Below are positions 10,323-20,170 of a stretch of 64,000 bases of DNA, in pieces (the stretch's first letter is position 1; each line of letters starts with the position of its first letter). The notes under the pieces were generated by a model. That model searched no databases and was not told the DNA's origin. It saw only the letters and a list, made by a program, of their open reading frames with translations. The stretch is from the NCBI GenBank assembly GCA_902573565.1, contig CACGKI010000007.1, forward strand, positions 1-64,000. The letters are read 5' to 3'. This DNA is from an uncultured Prochlorococcus sp. (lineage in GTDB: Bacteria > Cyanobacteriota > Cyanobacteriia > PCC-6307 > Cyanobiaceae). The translations under genes and the position numbers were made by a program.

Positions 10323-11177
10323 GTGAAACTTGAATCATCTAATAATTACAAAGGAATTTTTGTCTTTCAATTAGATAAAAATAATTACATTAAATTTTGT
10401 CCTGAAAGAGGAGGAGTTATTACAAATTGGGTTTCGGATGGTAATGAAATACTTTATTTCGATGAAACAAGATTTATGGACAAGACAAAAAGTATTAGGG
10501 GAGGAATTCCAATCTTGTTTCCAATTTGTGGAAATCTCAACACCTCTAGTTCAGTATTTGGAAATGGTTATTTGCAATTACCACAACATGGTTTCGCTAG
10601 GGATTTGCAATGGCAATACTCCTTCAATGAAAATGAAAAATTTTTATGCTTATTCTTAAATGCATCTAAAAAAACGAAAAAATATTATCCTTTCGATTTC
10701 GAACTAAAAATAGAAGTTACCTTAAAAATTAACTCTTTAGAATTTGAAATTACAATCCATAACAAAACAGACTTTGCTATGCCTATAAATTTTGGTTTGC
10801 ATCCTTATTTTAATGTTTCAGATTTTAAAAATTTAGAGTTTGTTGATAATCCCCTTAATTGTCAAGATCAAGAAAGAAATACTATAAATAATACTTTGGA
10901 TGAATTAAACAAAATTAATTTAGGAGTTGATCTCCTTATGTATACTTCCGGTAGAAGCTCTTTTCGAGATAAAATTTTTAAAAGAGAGGTAACTTTAAAT
11001 CATCCATATCCTTTTGATTTAGGCGTTATTTGGAGTGATCCTCCAAGAAGAATGATATGTCTCGAACCTTGGACTAGTCCCCGAAATTCTTTTGTTGATG
11101 GATTTAGAAACATTATGATTCCTTCAAATGATAGTAAAAGGTTAAATGCCTCAATACAAATAAAATCTCTTAAGTAA
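10323..11177 (+). CDS. Aldose 1-epimerase (mutarotase)-like protein
   Basis: A 284-residue protein starting at GTG. It shows galactose-mutarotase-like features: RGGVITNWVSDGNEILYFD, GGIPILFPICGN, HGFARDLQW and the catalytic-type FGLHPYFNVSD. The pattern fits the hexose-6-phosphate or aldose epimerase superfamily. The sugar cannot be named. The upstream hydrolase stops 9 bases before it and the DUF1537 gene begins 13 bases after it, suggesting one transcript. Confidence 0.85.
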   Translation: MKLESSNNYKGIFVFQLDKNNYIKFCPERGGVITNWVSDGNEILYFDETRFMDKTKSIRGGIPILFPICGNLNTSSSVFGNGYLQLPQHGFARDLQWQYSFNENEKFLCLFLNASKKTKKYYPFDFELKIEVTLKINSLEFEITIHNKTDFAMPINFGLHPYFNVSDFKNLEFVDNPLNCQDQERNTINNTLDELNKINLGVDLLMYTSGRSSFRDKIFKREVTLNHPYPFDLGVIWSDPPRRMICLEPWTSPRNSFVDGFRNIMIPSNDSKRLNASIQIKSLK

Positions 11178-11190
11178 TTTTGCAATACTT

Positions 11191-12540
11191 ATGAAATTTG
11201 TTGTTATAGATGATGATCCCACAGGCTCTCAAACTGTTCACGATTGCTTATTACTGCTTAAGTGGGACTGCTCAACTTTAGCTAAAGGTTTTGAATCTAA
11301 ATCTAATTTATTTTTTATTTTGGCTAATACAAGGTCATTATCGGAAAATGATGCGAAATTAACAGTAGAGGAAATTTGCAAAAATCTTAAGACTGTAATT
11401 ACTTCTCAATACTATGAAGAAGAAATTATTTTTATAAGTAGAGGAGACTCTACTCTTCGAGGACATAACTATTTAGAGCCAATTACTCTAAATAGTTGCT
11501 TAGGTCCTTTTGATGCTACTTTTCATATTCCAGCTTTCATAGAGGGTAAAAGGTTAACAATTAATGGATCTCATTTTGTTGATAAAACTCCTATTAGTCA
11601 AACAATTTTTGCAACAGATAAAATTTTTGGATATGAGACAAGTAATGTCAAGAATCTTTTATTTCAGCAGAGTAAATCGCAAATAAATTTTGAGGATATT
11701 CAAAATCTTTTATTGTCAGATATCGAAATGCTAAATGATGAAGAAAATAATATTGTTTTTAAAACACTAAAGAACTTGAAGAATAATAAACATGTAGTTG
11801 TAGATGTAGAAAATTATTCTCAACTAAAAAAATTTTCTCTAGTAATTAAAAAATTAATTAAACAAAAAAAATTCCTTTTCCGAACCGCAGCAAGTTTTAT
11901 AAGTTCAATTTCTGAGAAAAAAAGTGTCTCTCAGAGTGAAATATTTTTCTCTAATTTAAGAATAAGAAATAAAGAAAAGAGTTTTCTTCCAGGACTGATA
12001 ATTGTTGGATCTTATGTAGAACTTTCAACAATACAATTGAATAATTTATTAGAGATAAGTAATTGCAATCCAGTTGAATTAGATGTTTTCGAATTCTTTA
12101 AAATTACTTCATCAGATAATGATCAAAAGCGAAGGAATTTTCTTAAAAATAAATTTTTAAAAGAAATTAGATTTTCTTTTGAGAAAGGAAAAACTCCTGT
12201 TTTGTTTACTTCAAGAAAATTTATGTCTTTAGATTCTTCTGAACTATTTTATTTTTATAATTTACTTGCTTGTTTTATTGCTGAATTAGTCGCAGATTTG
12301 AAGTATGAAATAGGATATTTGATTTCAAAAGGTGGAATAACAACAAATTTGATTCTTAGTAAAGGACTTAATGCAGATTATGTTTATCTTGAAGGACAGA
12401 TTTTAACTGGCATTTCAGTGGTGACTTACAACCTAAAAAATGGCGAAAAACTTCCCATTGTTACTCATCCCGGAAACATTGGCACTAAAGATTCACTGCT
12501 TAATATTTGGAAAGTTTTTGAAAATAAAAAAAATTTGTAA
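11191..12540 (+). CDS. Four-carbon acid sugar kinase family protein (DUF1537)
   Basis: A 449-residue protein beginning MKFVVIDDDPTGSQTVHDC, the acidic DDDPTG start of the DUF1537/OtnK-type kinases. An RGDSTLRGH motif near residues 88-96 is the second N-domain signature. The C-terminal nucleotide-binding part has KGGITTNLIL and THPGNIGTKDSLL. Characterised members phosphorylate threonate, erythronate or related sugar acids, but none of the usual partners (dehydrogenase, aldolase) is adjacent here. It ends 1 base before the convergent icd stop codon. Confidence 0.85.
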   Translation: MKFVVIDDDPTGSQTVHDCLLLLKWDCSTLAKGFESKSNLFFILANTRSLSENDAKLTVEEICKNLKTVITSQYYEEEIIFISRGDSTLRGHNYLEPITLNSCLGPFDATFHIPAFIEGKRLTINGSHFVDKTPISQTIFATDKIFGYETSNVKNLLFQQSKSQINFEDIQNLLLSDIEMLNDEENNIVFKTLKNLKNNKHVVVDVENYSQLKKFSLVIKKLIKQKKFLFRTAASFISSISEKKSVSQSEIFFSNLRIRNKEKSFLPGLIIVGSYVELSTIQLNNLLEISNCNPVELDVFEFFKITSSDNDQKRRNFLKNKFLKEIRFSFEKGKTPVLFTSRKFMSLDSSELFYFYNLLACFIAELVADLKYEIGYLISKGGITTNLILSKGLNADYVYLEGQILTGISVVTYNLKNGEKLPIVTHPGNIGTKDSLLNIWKVFENKKNL

Positions 12541-12541
12541 A

Positions 12542-13966
12542 TTAAAAATTTGAGATAATTTCTTCAGCAAAACTGCTGCACGATAGGGGTTCTACTTTTG
12601 GTTCCATTAAGCGTGCTAGATCATAGGTGACTTTTTTTTGCTCTATTGCCTTACTTAAACCATTAGTAATCAAATTAGCTGCCTCATCCCAGCCAAAATA
12701 TTCAAGCATCATTACACCACTAAGAATTACTGAGCCTGGATTAATCTTATTTAAGCCTGCATGTTTTGGCGCAGTACCGTGCGTAGCTTCGAAAATTGCT
12801 GCATTATCTCCAATATTTGCACCAGGAGCCATACCTAGGCCACCAACAATTGCTGCAGCTGCATCAGAAACATAGTCTCCATTGAGATTTAAGGTTGCAA
12901 GAATTGAATATTCTTGAGGTCTAGTTTGAATTTGTTGAAATATACTATCAGCTATCCGATCATCAACAAGAATAAGTTCTCTCCATTTTCCATCTCCGTG
13001 AGAATTTGATATTGATGCAATAACTTCTTTAATTTCTTCGCAAATGAATGCTTTTTTGTTATTTGTAAGCTTGTCAAAACCTGGTTCAATTTTTCGAGCA
13101 TTATTTTCAATTGTAATTTCTGGGTTTTTCTGAATATTATCTAAAATCCAGCTTTCTCTTTCTGTAATGCAATCTTCTCTAAATTCATTTACTGCTAATT
13201 CATATCCCCAATCTCTAAATGCACCTTCTGTATATTTCATAATATTACCTTTATGTACAAGAGTCACATGCCTTTTATCTCCTGATAATCTTTTGGCATG
13301 TTCAATAGCTTTTCTAATATGCCTTTGGCTACCAGATTTACTCACCGGTTTTATTCCAATACCTGATCCGTCTGGTATAGATCTATTTTTTAAATTTTTA
13401 CTTTTTGGTATGACAACGTTATTTAAGTGTTTAATTAATTCAAGACAATTATCATCCTCCGCTTCCCATTCAATTCCCATGTATATATCCTCAGTATTTT
13501 CTCTATAAACAATAACGTCTAAATTTTGGGGATTTTTGTGAGGGCTTGGAGTTCCTGAATAATATTTGCATGGTCTAACACAGCTATATAAATCAAATAT
13601 TTGCCTTAGTGCAACATTAAGAGATCTAATACCTCCACCGATGGGAGTCGTTAAAGGACCTTTGATGGCTACACCAAAGTGTTTGATTGCTTCAATAGTA
13701 TCCTGAGGGAGGTAGTTATATGTTCCATAAAGTTCACAAGCTTCATCCCCTGCATAGACTTTAAACCAATTAATTTTTCTTTCATCTCCATAGCTTTTTT
13801 TAATAGCGGAATCAAGAACGATTTGAGTTGCAGGCCAAATATCAACTCCAGTACCATCACCCCTAATAAATGGGACAATTGGATTATTAGGAACATTAGG
13901 TTTGCCTTGATTAAAAGTTATTATCTCGCCTTCATTAGGTAAAGTTAATTTTTCAAATTTTGGCAT
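12542..13966 (-). CDS. icd: Isocitrate dehydrogenase (NADP+)
   Basis: A 474-residue enzyme that converts isocitrate to 2-oxoglutarate, the carbon skeleton for ammonium assimilation and the signal sensed by NtcA and PII in cyanobacteria. Conserved blocks include PFIRGDGTGVDIWPA, LNVALRQIFDLYSCVRP, YRENTEDIYMGIEWE, LVHKGNIMKYTEG, and the substrate/NADP region LNGDYVSDAAAAIVGGLGM with EATHGTAPKHAG. It is longer than the E. coli enzyme, as is usual in cyanobacteria. No canonical GTA-N8-TAC NtcA site was found upstream. A 9-base inverted repeat is listed separately. Confidence 0.96.
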   Translation of the reverse strand: MPKFEKLTLPNEGEIITFNQGKPNVPNNPIVPFIRGDGTGVDIWPATQIVLDSAIKKSYGDERKINWFKVYAGDEACELYGTYNYLPQDTIEAIKHFGVAIKGPLTTPIGGGIRSLNVALRQIFDLYSCVRPCKYYSGTPSPHKNPQNLDVIVYRENTEDIYMGIEWEAEDDNCLELIKHLNNVVIPKSKNLKNRSIPDGSGIGIKPVSKSGSQRHIRKAIEHAKRLSGDKRHVTLVHKGNIMKYTEGAFRDWGYELAVNEFREDCITERESWILDNIQKNPEITIENNARKIEPGFDKLTNNKKAFICEEIKEVIASISNSHGDGKWRELILVDDRIADSIFQQIQTRPQEYSILATLNLNGDYVSDAAAAIVGGLGMAPGANIGDNAAIFEATHGTAPKHAGLNKINPGSVILSGVMMLEYFGWDEAANLITNGLSKAIEQKKVTYDLARLMEPKVEPLSCSSFAEEIISNF

Positions 13967-13985
13967 AGCATTGAATTAATAAAAG

Positions 13986-14029
13986 ATAACTCATTGAAGT
14001 TCTTCGTATTGTAATTTGTGATGAGTTAT
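13986..14029. repeat. Inverted repeat upstream of icd
   Basis: The 9-mer ataactcat at 13986-13994 is repeated in inverted form as atgagttat at 14021-14029, separated by 26 bases. It begins 20 bases upstream of the icd ATG. The distance and the AT-rich arms could mark a regulatory site or simply a weak hairpin in a 210-base gap with no gene. Confidence 0.4.
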
Positions 14030-14176
14030 TTTCTTTAAAACCTAGAAATTTATTATTCAAATGTGAATAGAGAATAGTTTATTAATCAGCATTTCAACAT
14101 CTTTATTAAAAGAAAAAGTAGTTAATAAGCAAGTTAAAGCAAATTATGTCATTTTCAAAAAAATACTCAGCTACTT

Positions 14177-14608
14177 ATGAATGCGAGTTCAAATGTAAGT
14201 AATGTTGAAATAGCTAATAAAATTGCTTCCACTGCAGCTTTGTTTCGGAAATATTTTCCAGATGCAAGCGTAAACTTTAGTCCCTGGGATAATTCAAATA
14301 ATGAATCCATGCAAGATACTATTGATTTTGCGTTTCATTTCCCTGGCTGGAGTCCTCTTATTGAATGTAGAGCAATACTCTTACAATTAAGAATTGAAAA
14401 TGATAATAATGGCAGAGTTCCGAAATTGTTGGGAATAATAATGCGAGGTATGATTGTTCCCTCCGAGAGATGGAGAGTGGCTACCATCGGTGATTGGGAA
14501 ATGACTGGTACTCATCTACCACAAAAGAAACAAAAAGATAACCTTTTTTTGGTTTGTAAAGAACTTTATAAGCTATTCTCTACAACATCCGCTGGTAACA
14601 AAAATTAG
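14177..14608 (+). CDS. Conserved hypothetical protein
   Basis: A 143-residue soluble protein that I do not assign to a known family. It contains FHFPGWSPLIECRAILLQL and IMRGMIVPSERWRVATIGDW, with aromatic and Trp residues spaced as in a folded domain. No membrane segment or signal peptide is seen. It lies 57 bases upstream of ho1 on the same strand, so it could be read into the bilin operon. Confidence 0.75.
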   Translation: MNASSNVSNVEIANKIASTAALFRKYFPDASVNFSPWDNSNNESMQDTIDFAFHFPGWSPLIECRAILLQLRIENDNNGRVPKLLGIIMRGMIVPSERWRVATIGDWEMTGTHLPQKKQKDNLFLVCKELYKLFSTTSAGNKN

Positions 14609-14665
14609 CTGTTTTATGTATTTTCCTTGTAGATTAAATACACTTACAAAAATAATTCAAAATAT

Positions 14666-15376
14666 ATGGCAGTTGCTCTTGCAGGACAATTAAGAGAAGG
14701 GACCAAAAAATCTCATACTATGGCAGAAAATACTGGCTTTGTGGCTTGTTTTTTAAAAGGAGTTGTTGAAAAAAAATCTTATAGAAAATTAATTAGTGAT
14801 TTATATTTTGTCTATGAAGCTATGGAAGAAGAAATTGAAAGACTGGTAGATGAGGAACATCCCGTAATAAAACCTATAGGTTTTAAATCATTATTCAGGA
14901 AAGAAACTCTTGTAAATGATCTTAAATTTTATTTTGGTGAAAACTGGAAGAATGAAATTAATATTTCTCACTCAGCAAAAGAATATGTTGAAAGAATCCG
15001 AGAGGTCGCAAAAAATTCACCAGAGCTCTTAGTTGGTCACCACTACACTCGCTATATAGGAGATTTATCTGGGGGGCAAATCTTGAAAAGGATCGCTAAA
15101 AAAGCATTAAATTTGCAGGGAAATGATGGTTTAAGTTTTTATGAGTTTGAATTAATTGCTGATGAAAAGAAATTTAAGGAAGAATATTCCCTTACTTTGA
15201 ATCAACTTCCAATAAATCAAAAGACTGCTGATCAAATTATTGATGAAGCTAATCAAGCTTTTACTTACAATATGAAAATGTTTAAGGAGCTTGAAGGTAA
15301 TTTGATTGCTGTTTTAGGCAAGATTGTCTTCAATTACATTACAAAAAAAGTTAGGAAAGGAAGTACCGAGACTTAA
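14666..15376 (+). CDS. ho1: Heme oxygenase (ferredoxin-dependent)
   Basis: A 236-residue soluble heme oxygenase that opens heme to biliverdin IX-alpha, releasing iron and CO. The proximal histidine is in [10 protein letters not shown] near residue 17. The distal helix motif GDLSGGQIL lies near residues 132-140, preceded by [11 protein letters not shown]. The length matches cyanobacterial Ho1. It heads a tight ho1-pebA-pebB run, with pebA starting 5 bases after its stop codon, so biliverdin would pass straight to PebA. Confidence 0.96.
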   Translation: MAVALAGQLREGTKKSHTMAENTGFVACFLKGVVEKKSYRKLISDLYFVYEAMEEEIERLVDEEHPVIKPIGFKSLFRKETLVNDLKFYFGENWKNEINISHSAKEYVERIREVAKNSPELLVGHHYTRYIGDLSGGQILKRIAKKALNLQGNDGLSFYEFELIADEKKFKEEYSLTLNQLPINQKTADQIIDEANQAFTYNMKMFKELEGNLIAVLGKIVFNYITKKVRKGSTET

Positions 15377-15381
15377 TATTT

Positions 15382-16092
15382 ATGTTTGATTCATTAGTTG
15401 ATTTCCTTAAAACCAATATTGATGAATTAAATGGACATGAAGTACAAATATCTAGTGAATTCAAAGAACATCACAATGAAGACTCAAAATATATTATTAA
15501 AAATTGGCTTTTTTCATCTCCCGAATATAGAAAGTGGCGAATAACAAGATTAGATGGTGGCAAAAAACTGCAAGTGTTTAATACGGTCGCATATCCTAAT
15601 TTTGATAGTGAAATGCCTATTTTAGGAGCTGATATTTTATGGTTTGGAACTTCCCAAAAGTTATTAGCAATACTTGATTATCAACCTTTAATTCAAGAAA
15701 GTAAATATCTTGAAAAATATTGTTCAAGTTTAGGTAGTATTAAGAAAAAATATTCTGCATTTGATAATAATAAAATGAAGAATATATATGATTCAAACAA
15801 GTATTTTTCCCCATGGGTGATTTTATGTAGAGGAAATAAATTAAATCTTGATAGAGATTTAAATAATATATTCCATTCATTTGTAAATAATTATTTGAAC
15901 ATTTATAAATTGAATCCTGTTAATCAATTTTTAAATGCAGAAGAAATAAAGATTAATCAGATTAAATATGATAAGTACAGTTTTGAAAAAGACCCTGCAG
16001 ACAAATTGTTTAAATCTTTTTTTGGAGAAAAATGGACAAAAAAATTTGTCAATAAATTTCTTTTTACATTAAATAATGAGATTATTACTTGA
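15382..16092 (+). CDS. pebA: 15,16-dihydrobiliverdin:ferredoxin oxidoreductase PebA
   Basis: A 236-residue ferredoxin-dependent bilin reductase. It reduces biliverdin at the 15,16 double bond. Family features are [29 protein letters not shown], which contains the conserved active-site aspartate region, and [13 protein letters not shown]. The C-terminal part has [15 protein letters not shown]. Its stop codon abuts the pebB ATG with no gap, which suggests coupled synthesis. The two enzymes are thought to channel 15,16-dihydrobiliverdin between them. Confidence 0.94.
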   Translation: MFDSLVDFLKTNIDELNGHEVQISSEFKEHHNEDSKYIIKNWLFSSPEYRKWRITRLDGGKKLQVFNTVAYPNFDSEMPILGADILWFGTSQKLLAILDYQPLIQESKYLEKYCSSLGSIKKKYSAFDNNKMKNIYDSNKYFSPWVILCRGNKLNLDRDLNNIFHSFVNNYLNIYKLNPVNQFLNAEEIKINQIKYDKYSFEKDPADKLFKSFFGEKWTKKFVNKFLFTLNNEIIT

Positions 16093-16854
16093 ATGTTAAT
16101 ACAAGATACTATTTTTTATAGCCCAGATTGGAGATGGCATGATTTTTTAAAATATTTAACAAATAATTTAAGTAAATATAATTGTTTAGAAAAAACAATA
16201 CCCTCGGAATATTCTTATAAAGATTCAACTTATGGTTCAAAAAAATCAAAAAAAAATGTGAATCTATTTACTTGGGGTGTAACTCATAAAAAAAGAATTC
16301 AATTCGCAAGAGCAGTTTGTATAAATAGTCCAAATTATTCTGTTTTAAATTTTTTAATTATTCCAAATACTATTTATAACGTCCCATTTTTTGGAGTAGA
16401 TTTTGTTTCTCTGCCTAATAGTTATTTATTAGTGTTAGATTTTCAGCCCTCATTAAAAATACAAAATCAATACAATAATGAGCTATTAGAAAAACTTATA
16501 AAACTCAAAAATCAATGTCATTCATCACTCCCATTAGCTGAACAAATGTCTGCGGATGTAGCTAGATTTTTTTCTCCAGGAGTAATATGGTCAAAATTAC
16601 CAAAAGAAGAAAGAAGTGATTTTTTAATTACTAATCAGCTTTATACCTCATTCAAGGAATATCTTGATTTGTATTTGGAAATTCTGTTCGAAAGCAAAGA
16701 AGTCAATATTGAACTTCAAAAAGATTTAGTAAACGGTCAAAATAATTATTTGAATTATAGAAGAGATAACGATCCAGCAAGGCCAATGTTGTCTAGTTTG
16801 TTTGGTAAAGAATTTACTGAATCTTTAATTAAAGAAGTTTTATTTACTACTTAA
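16093..16854 (+). CDS. pebB: Phycoerythrobilin:ferredoxin oxidoreductase PebB
   Basis: A 253-residue bilin reductase that converts 15,16-dihydrobiliverdin to phycoerythrobilin. It starts immediately after the pebA stop codon. It has [28 protein letters not shown] and a C-terminal [16 protein letters not shown], equivalent to the [12 protein letters not shown] of PebA. No phycobiliprotein gene is in this window. High-light Prochlorococcus lack phycobilisomes, so the bilin's use here is uncertain. Confidence 0.93.
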   Translation: MLIQDTIFYSPDWRWHDFLKYLTNNLSKYNCLEKTIPSEYSYKDSTYGSKKSKKNVNLFTWGVTHKKRIQFARAVCINSPNYSVLNFLIIPNTIYNVPFFGVDFVSLPNSYLLVLDFQPSLKIQNQYNNELLEKLIKLKNQCHSSLPLAEQMSADVARFFSPGVIWSKLPKEERSDFLITNQLYTSFKEYLDLYLEILFESKEVNIELQKDLVNGQNNYLNYRRDNDPARPMLSSLFGKEFTESLIKEVLFTT

Positions 16855-16886
16855 AAGTCTTATAATTTATTGAAATTTGAAATCAT

Positions 16887-17360
16887 ATGAAAAAAATTTC
16901 TGTTCTTTTTGTATGTTTGGGAAATATTTGTAGGTCTCCTGCAGCAGAAGCTATCTTTATAAGTCTACTTGAAAAGAAGGGATTAACCGATGGCTTTATT
17001 GTAGATTCTGCTGGGACTGGGAGTTGGCATATCGGAAAAAAAGCTGACTCTAGGATGAGAATTGCGGCAGAAAGAAGAGATATAAATATCTTAAGCAGGG
17101 CTCGTCAAATTACTAGCAAAGATTTTGACGAATTTAACTATATTCTTGCAATGGACGATTCAAATTTTAGAAATATCCAAGATCTTAAAAATAGAACAGC
17201 TTCAACTGATTATGCATCAATTAAAAAAATACAAGATTTTAGATCAGTTTTTAATGAGCAAGAAGTTCCTGACCCATATTTTGGAGGTGATGAGGGCTTC
17301 GATTATGTCCTTGATATTTTAGAAGACTCTGTAAACGGTTTTTTGGAAAGTATTTCCTGA
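16887..17360 (+). CDS. Low-molecular-weight protein tyrosine phosphatase
   Basis: A 157-residue phosphatase. The P-loop CLGNICRS (CX5R: Cys10 to Arg16) is at the N-terminus and the general acid loop DPYFGGDEGF is near residue 130, both diagnostic of the LMW-PTP/arsenate-reductase superfamily. The lack of extra redox cysteines favours a phosphatase over arsenate reductase. A TATAAT about 25 bases upstream may provide its own promoter after pebB. It converges with panC-cmk, 2 bases away. Confidence 0.9.
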   Translation: MKKISVLFVCLGNICRSPAAEAIFISLLEKKGLTDGFIVDSAGTGSWHIGKKADSRMRIAAERRDINILSRARQITSKDFDEFNYILAMDDSNFRNIQDLKNRTASTDYASIKKIQDFRSVFNEQEVPDPYFGGDEGFDYVLDILEDSVNGFLESIS

Positions 17361-17362
17361 AT

Positions 17363-18895
17363 TTATTTGATCTCAGTCTCTTTAGGAATTTTGTCATTAT
17401 AAAGATCAACAATTTTATCCACTACCTCATTAATTGAATATCCATCCGTAATAATTTCTATAGCGTCATTCGCTTTTATTAGAGGTGAAATTTCCCTATT
17501 GGAATCTTCAAAATCTCTTTTCTTTATAAGTTTTTTTAAAGTGTCAAGGTCTATTTCTTGTGACTCTTTACTATTCTTATCAGATTTTCTTCTTCTTGCT
17601 CTTTCATCAATGCTAGCAGTTAAAAATATTTTAAGTTCTGCATATGGAAAAACAGTAGTTCCTATATCTCTTCCCTCAGCTACAAGTCCGCCTGATTCTC
17701 CAATTTTTCTTTGTTCTTCTACTAAGAATTTTCTTACTTCTTTGATTGAGGAAATTTTAGAAACGATGGAATTTATCTGTTGCGATCTAATTTCTTCAGT
17801 AACACAGTAGTTATTAACATAAACATCCTGATGTGAATTTTTATTCGACTTGAAAACAATAGATATATCTTTAAGAATATTGTGTAATTTTTTTTCTTTT
17901 TTATAATCAATACTTTCTTTTATCATAAGCCAACTCAATGCCCTATACATTGCTCCAGTATCTAAATATAAAAGTTTAAGTTTTTTCGCTATTAACTTTG
18001 TTACAGTACTTTTACCTGATCCTGCAGGACCATCAATTGCAATAATCGGCCTTCTTTTCATAAGAAAAACGTGATCAATTAATCTTGTCTCTCCACATCT
18101 TATCGCACCAGCCAGTAACGAAATATTATCTTCAGGTCTTGCTTTTTGGAGTGTATGAGGGTGTAAATGTTCTAAATATTCAATTGAAATTTTTTTTGCT
18201 GATAGCTTTCTAATTATTTCGTTTAAATTGATTTTTTTTTCTTGTTGAAAATATTTTTTTGCTTCTAATAACTCACTTGAAAAAAAACTAATCAATTTTC
18301 TTTCGTTTTTTGATAAATTTATATTACGTGAACTTAAAGGAATTCCATCAAAATCTCTTTGTGTAGGAATAGATTTAATAGCAACATTTAATTTCTTTCT
18401 TAGGACAAGATTTTTTAAAATTAAAAGTTGTTGCCAATCTTTTTCTCCTAAGTAAAGATTTTTTGGCTTGATGAGATTAAGTAATCTATAAACTACTGTA
18501 CAAACGCCATCAAAATGCCCAATTCGATTTAATCCACATAATGCAGAAGATAATTCTTTTGGAGCTTTTAGGAATTTAATATTTTGATTATTCGCAGGAT
18601 ATATATCTTCATTACTTGGGATGAAGATTACATCTGCGCCATTTGAAAAAGAGATTTTTATATCATTATCAATTGTTTTAGGGTAATGCTCTAAATCTAA
18701 CTTGTTATCAAATTGAAGTGGATTAATAAAAATACTTACTAAATTAAGATTTGAATTGTCATTTTTTGCTGTTGATATTAGTTTTATATGTCCATTGTGA
18801 AGATTACCCATTGTTGGAATGAAGTTAATTTCACTATTTATATTTTTCCTCCAATTTTCTATTTCTTCAGTTTTCCTTATGATTACTTTTTTCAC
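17363..18895 (-). CDS. panC/cmk: Bifunctional pantoate--beta-alanine ligase / cytidylate kinase
   Basis: A 510-residue fusion typical of cyanobacteria. The N-terminal PanC part (about 1-280) has the HIGH-like IPTMGNLHNGHIKLI and GEKDWQQLLIL and makes pantothenate. The C-terminal Cmk part starts near residue 283 with a P-loop, IAIDGPAGSGKSTVTK, followed by YLDTGAMYRALSWL and EGRDIGTTVFPYA, and phosphorylates CMP/dCMP. Both active sites look intact. It is divergent from purM with a 98-base gap. Confidence 0.96.
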   Translation of the reverse strand: MKKVIIRKTEEIENWRKNINSEINFIPTMGNLHNGHIKLISTAKNDNSNLNLVSIFINPLQFDNKLDLEHYPKTIDNDIKISFSNGADVIFIPSNEDIYPANNQNIKFLKAPKELSSALCGLNRIGHFDGVCTVVYRLLNLIKPKNLYLGEKDWQQLLILKNLVLRKKLNVAIKSIPTQRDFDGIPLSSRNINLSKNERKLISFFSSELLEAKKYFQQEKKINLNEIIRKLSAKKISIEYLEHLHPHTLQKARPEDNISLLAGAIRCGETRLIDHVFLMKRRPIIAIDGPAGSGKSTVTKLIAKKLKLLYLDTGAMYRALSWLMIKESIDYKKEKKLHNILKDISIVFKSNKNSHQDVYVNNYCVTEEIRSQQINSIVSKISSIKEVRKFLVEEQRKIGESGGLVAEGRDIGTTVFPYAELKIFLTASIDERARRRKSDKNSKESQEIDLDTLKKLIKKRDFEDSNREISPLIKANDAIEIITDGYSINEVVDKIVDLYNDKIPKETEIK

Positions 18896-18993
18896 TTTGT
18901 TTTTAAAAAATAAATCTATTTGATAAATAATTACTGGACAAAAGCAATCTTAGGAGGAATATCTATATAGGGAAAGTCTATCATTTTTATTTC

Positions 18994-20037
18994 ATGGATT
19001 ACAAAACATCTGGTGTTGATATAGAAGCTGGGCGAGAATTTGTTTCCGAAATTAAACAGGCAGTTGAAGGAACTCATACATCTAATGTGATTGAGGGTAT
19101 TGGTGGGTTCGGTGGTTTGTTTAGAATTCCTATTAATAGTTTTAAAAAACCAGTTCTTGTCTCAGGAACTGATGGTGTTGGAACAAAATTAGAATTAGCT
19201 CAAAGTAAAAACTTTCACTTTGAGGTTGGTATTGATTTAGTTGCCATGTGCATGAATGATATTATTACTAGTGGCGCAAAACCTTTATTTTTTCTAGATT
19301 ATATTGCTACCGGTAAGCTTGATAAAAAACAATTATTGAAGGTTGTTCAGGGCATATCACATGCCTGTGGAGAAAATAAATGTTCATTACTCGGCGGAGA
19401 AACTGCTGAAATGCCTGGATTTTATTCAAAGAATAAATACGATTTGGCAGGATTTTGTGTAGGAATAGTTGACGAAGATAAGCTTATTAATGGTAAAAAA
19501 GTATCAGAAAACGACTTAATAATTGCATTAAAAAGTAATGGAGTGCACAGTAACGGCTTTAGTTTAGTAAGAAAAATAATTCAAAAAAATAATCAAATAG
19601 ATAAAGAATTTGAAAAAGTTTCTAATTTAAGTTTTTATGATGAGTTATTGAAACCCACAAAGATTTATAACAATGTTATTAACCAAATATTATCTAAAGA
19701 TATAGAGATTAAAGCAATGTCCCATATTACAGGTGGAGGTATTCCAGAGAATCTACCTAGATGCATACCTTCTGATTTTATTCCTTATGTCAATACCAAT
19801 TCTTGGGAAATTCCTATTTTATTTAAATTCTTAAAAGAAAAAGGGACAATTCCTGAAAAAGATTTTTGGAATACTTTCAATCTTGGAGTAGGATTTTGTT
19901 TAATTATTGATAAACAATTTAAAGATTCAATATTAAATATCTGTAAAGATCATGATATAGATAGTTGGGAGATCGGAAAGATAGTTAGAAAAAATGATGC
20001 AACAATTAATAAATTTTTGCCTGAAATTTTAACTTAA
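18994..20037 (+). CDS. purM: Phosphoribosylformylglycinamidine cyclo-ligase PurM
   Basis: A 347-residue AIR synthetase, the fifth step of de novo purine synthesis. Motifs include the GFGGLFRIP start of the fold, VSGTDGVGTKLELA near residues 56-69, CMNDIITSGAKPLFFLDY and LLGGETAEMPGFY, then HITGGGIPENLPR in the C-terminal domain. The length is normal. It is preceded by a 98-base region shared with the divergent panC-cmk gene. Confidence 0.96.
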   Translation: MDYKTSGVDIEAGREFVSEIKQAVEGTHTSNVIEGIGGFGGLFRIPINSFKKPVLVSGTDGVGTKLELAQSKNFHFEVGIDLVAMCMNDIITSGAKPLFFLDYIATGKLDKKQLLKVVQGISHACGENKCSLLGGETAEMPGFYSKNKYDLAGFCVGIVDEDKLINGKKVSENDLIIALKSNGVHSNGFSLVRKIIQKNNQIDKEFEKVSNLSFYDELLKPTKIYNNVINQILSKDIEIKAMSHITGGGIPENLPRCIPSDFIPYVNTNSWEIPILFKFLKEKGTIPEKDFWNTFNLGVGFCLIIDKQFKDSILNICKDHDIDSWEIGKIVRKNDATINKFLPEILT

Positions 20038-20107
20038 TTTTTTTTATCTACTTAAATGGAGTTTTTAAATATTATTTTTTATACCCAAATGAAAAAGTTA
20101 GGTGTAA

Positions 20108-20113
20108 TATAAT
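20108..20113 (+). promoter_or_regulatory. Possible -10 box (TATAAT)
   Basis: A perfect TATAAT sits 58 bases before the ATG of the 214-codon gene at 20171. The spacing suits a short leader. No recognisable -35 hexamer lies 17 bases upstream, which is common for A+T-rich picocyanobacterial promoters. Confidence 0.35.
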
Positions 20114-20170
20114 AAGATTACCGCCGAATTATATCGGAAGTTTAAGTATTTAGATTTAACCTTTTATTCA

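Noticed and set aside
13167..13508. A 113-codon plus-strand frame opposite icd
   Set aside because: Antisense shadow of a clear, complete icd gene.
17499..17810. A 103-codon plus-strand frame opposite cmk
   Set aside because: Antisense shadow of the cytidylate kinase domain.
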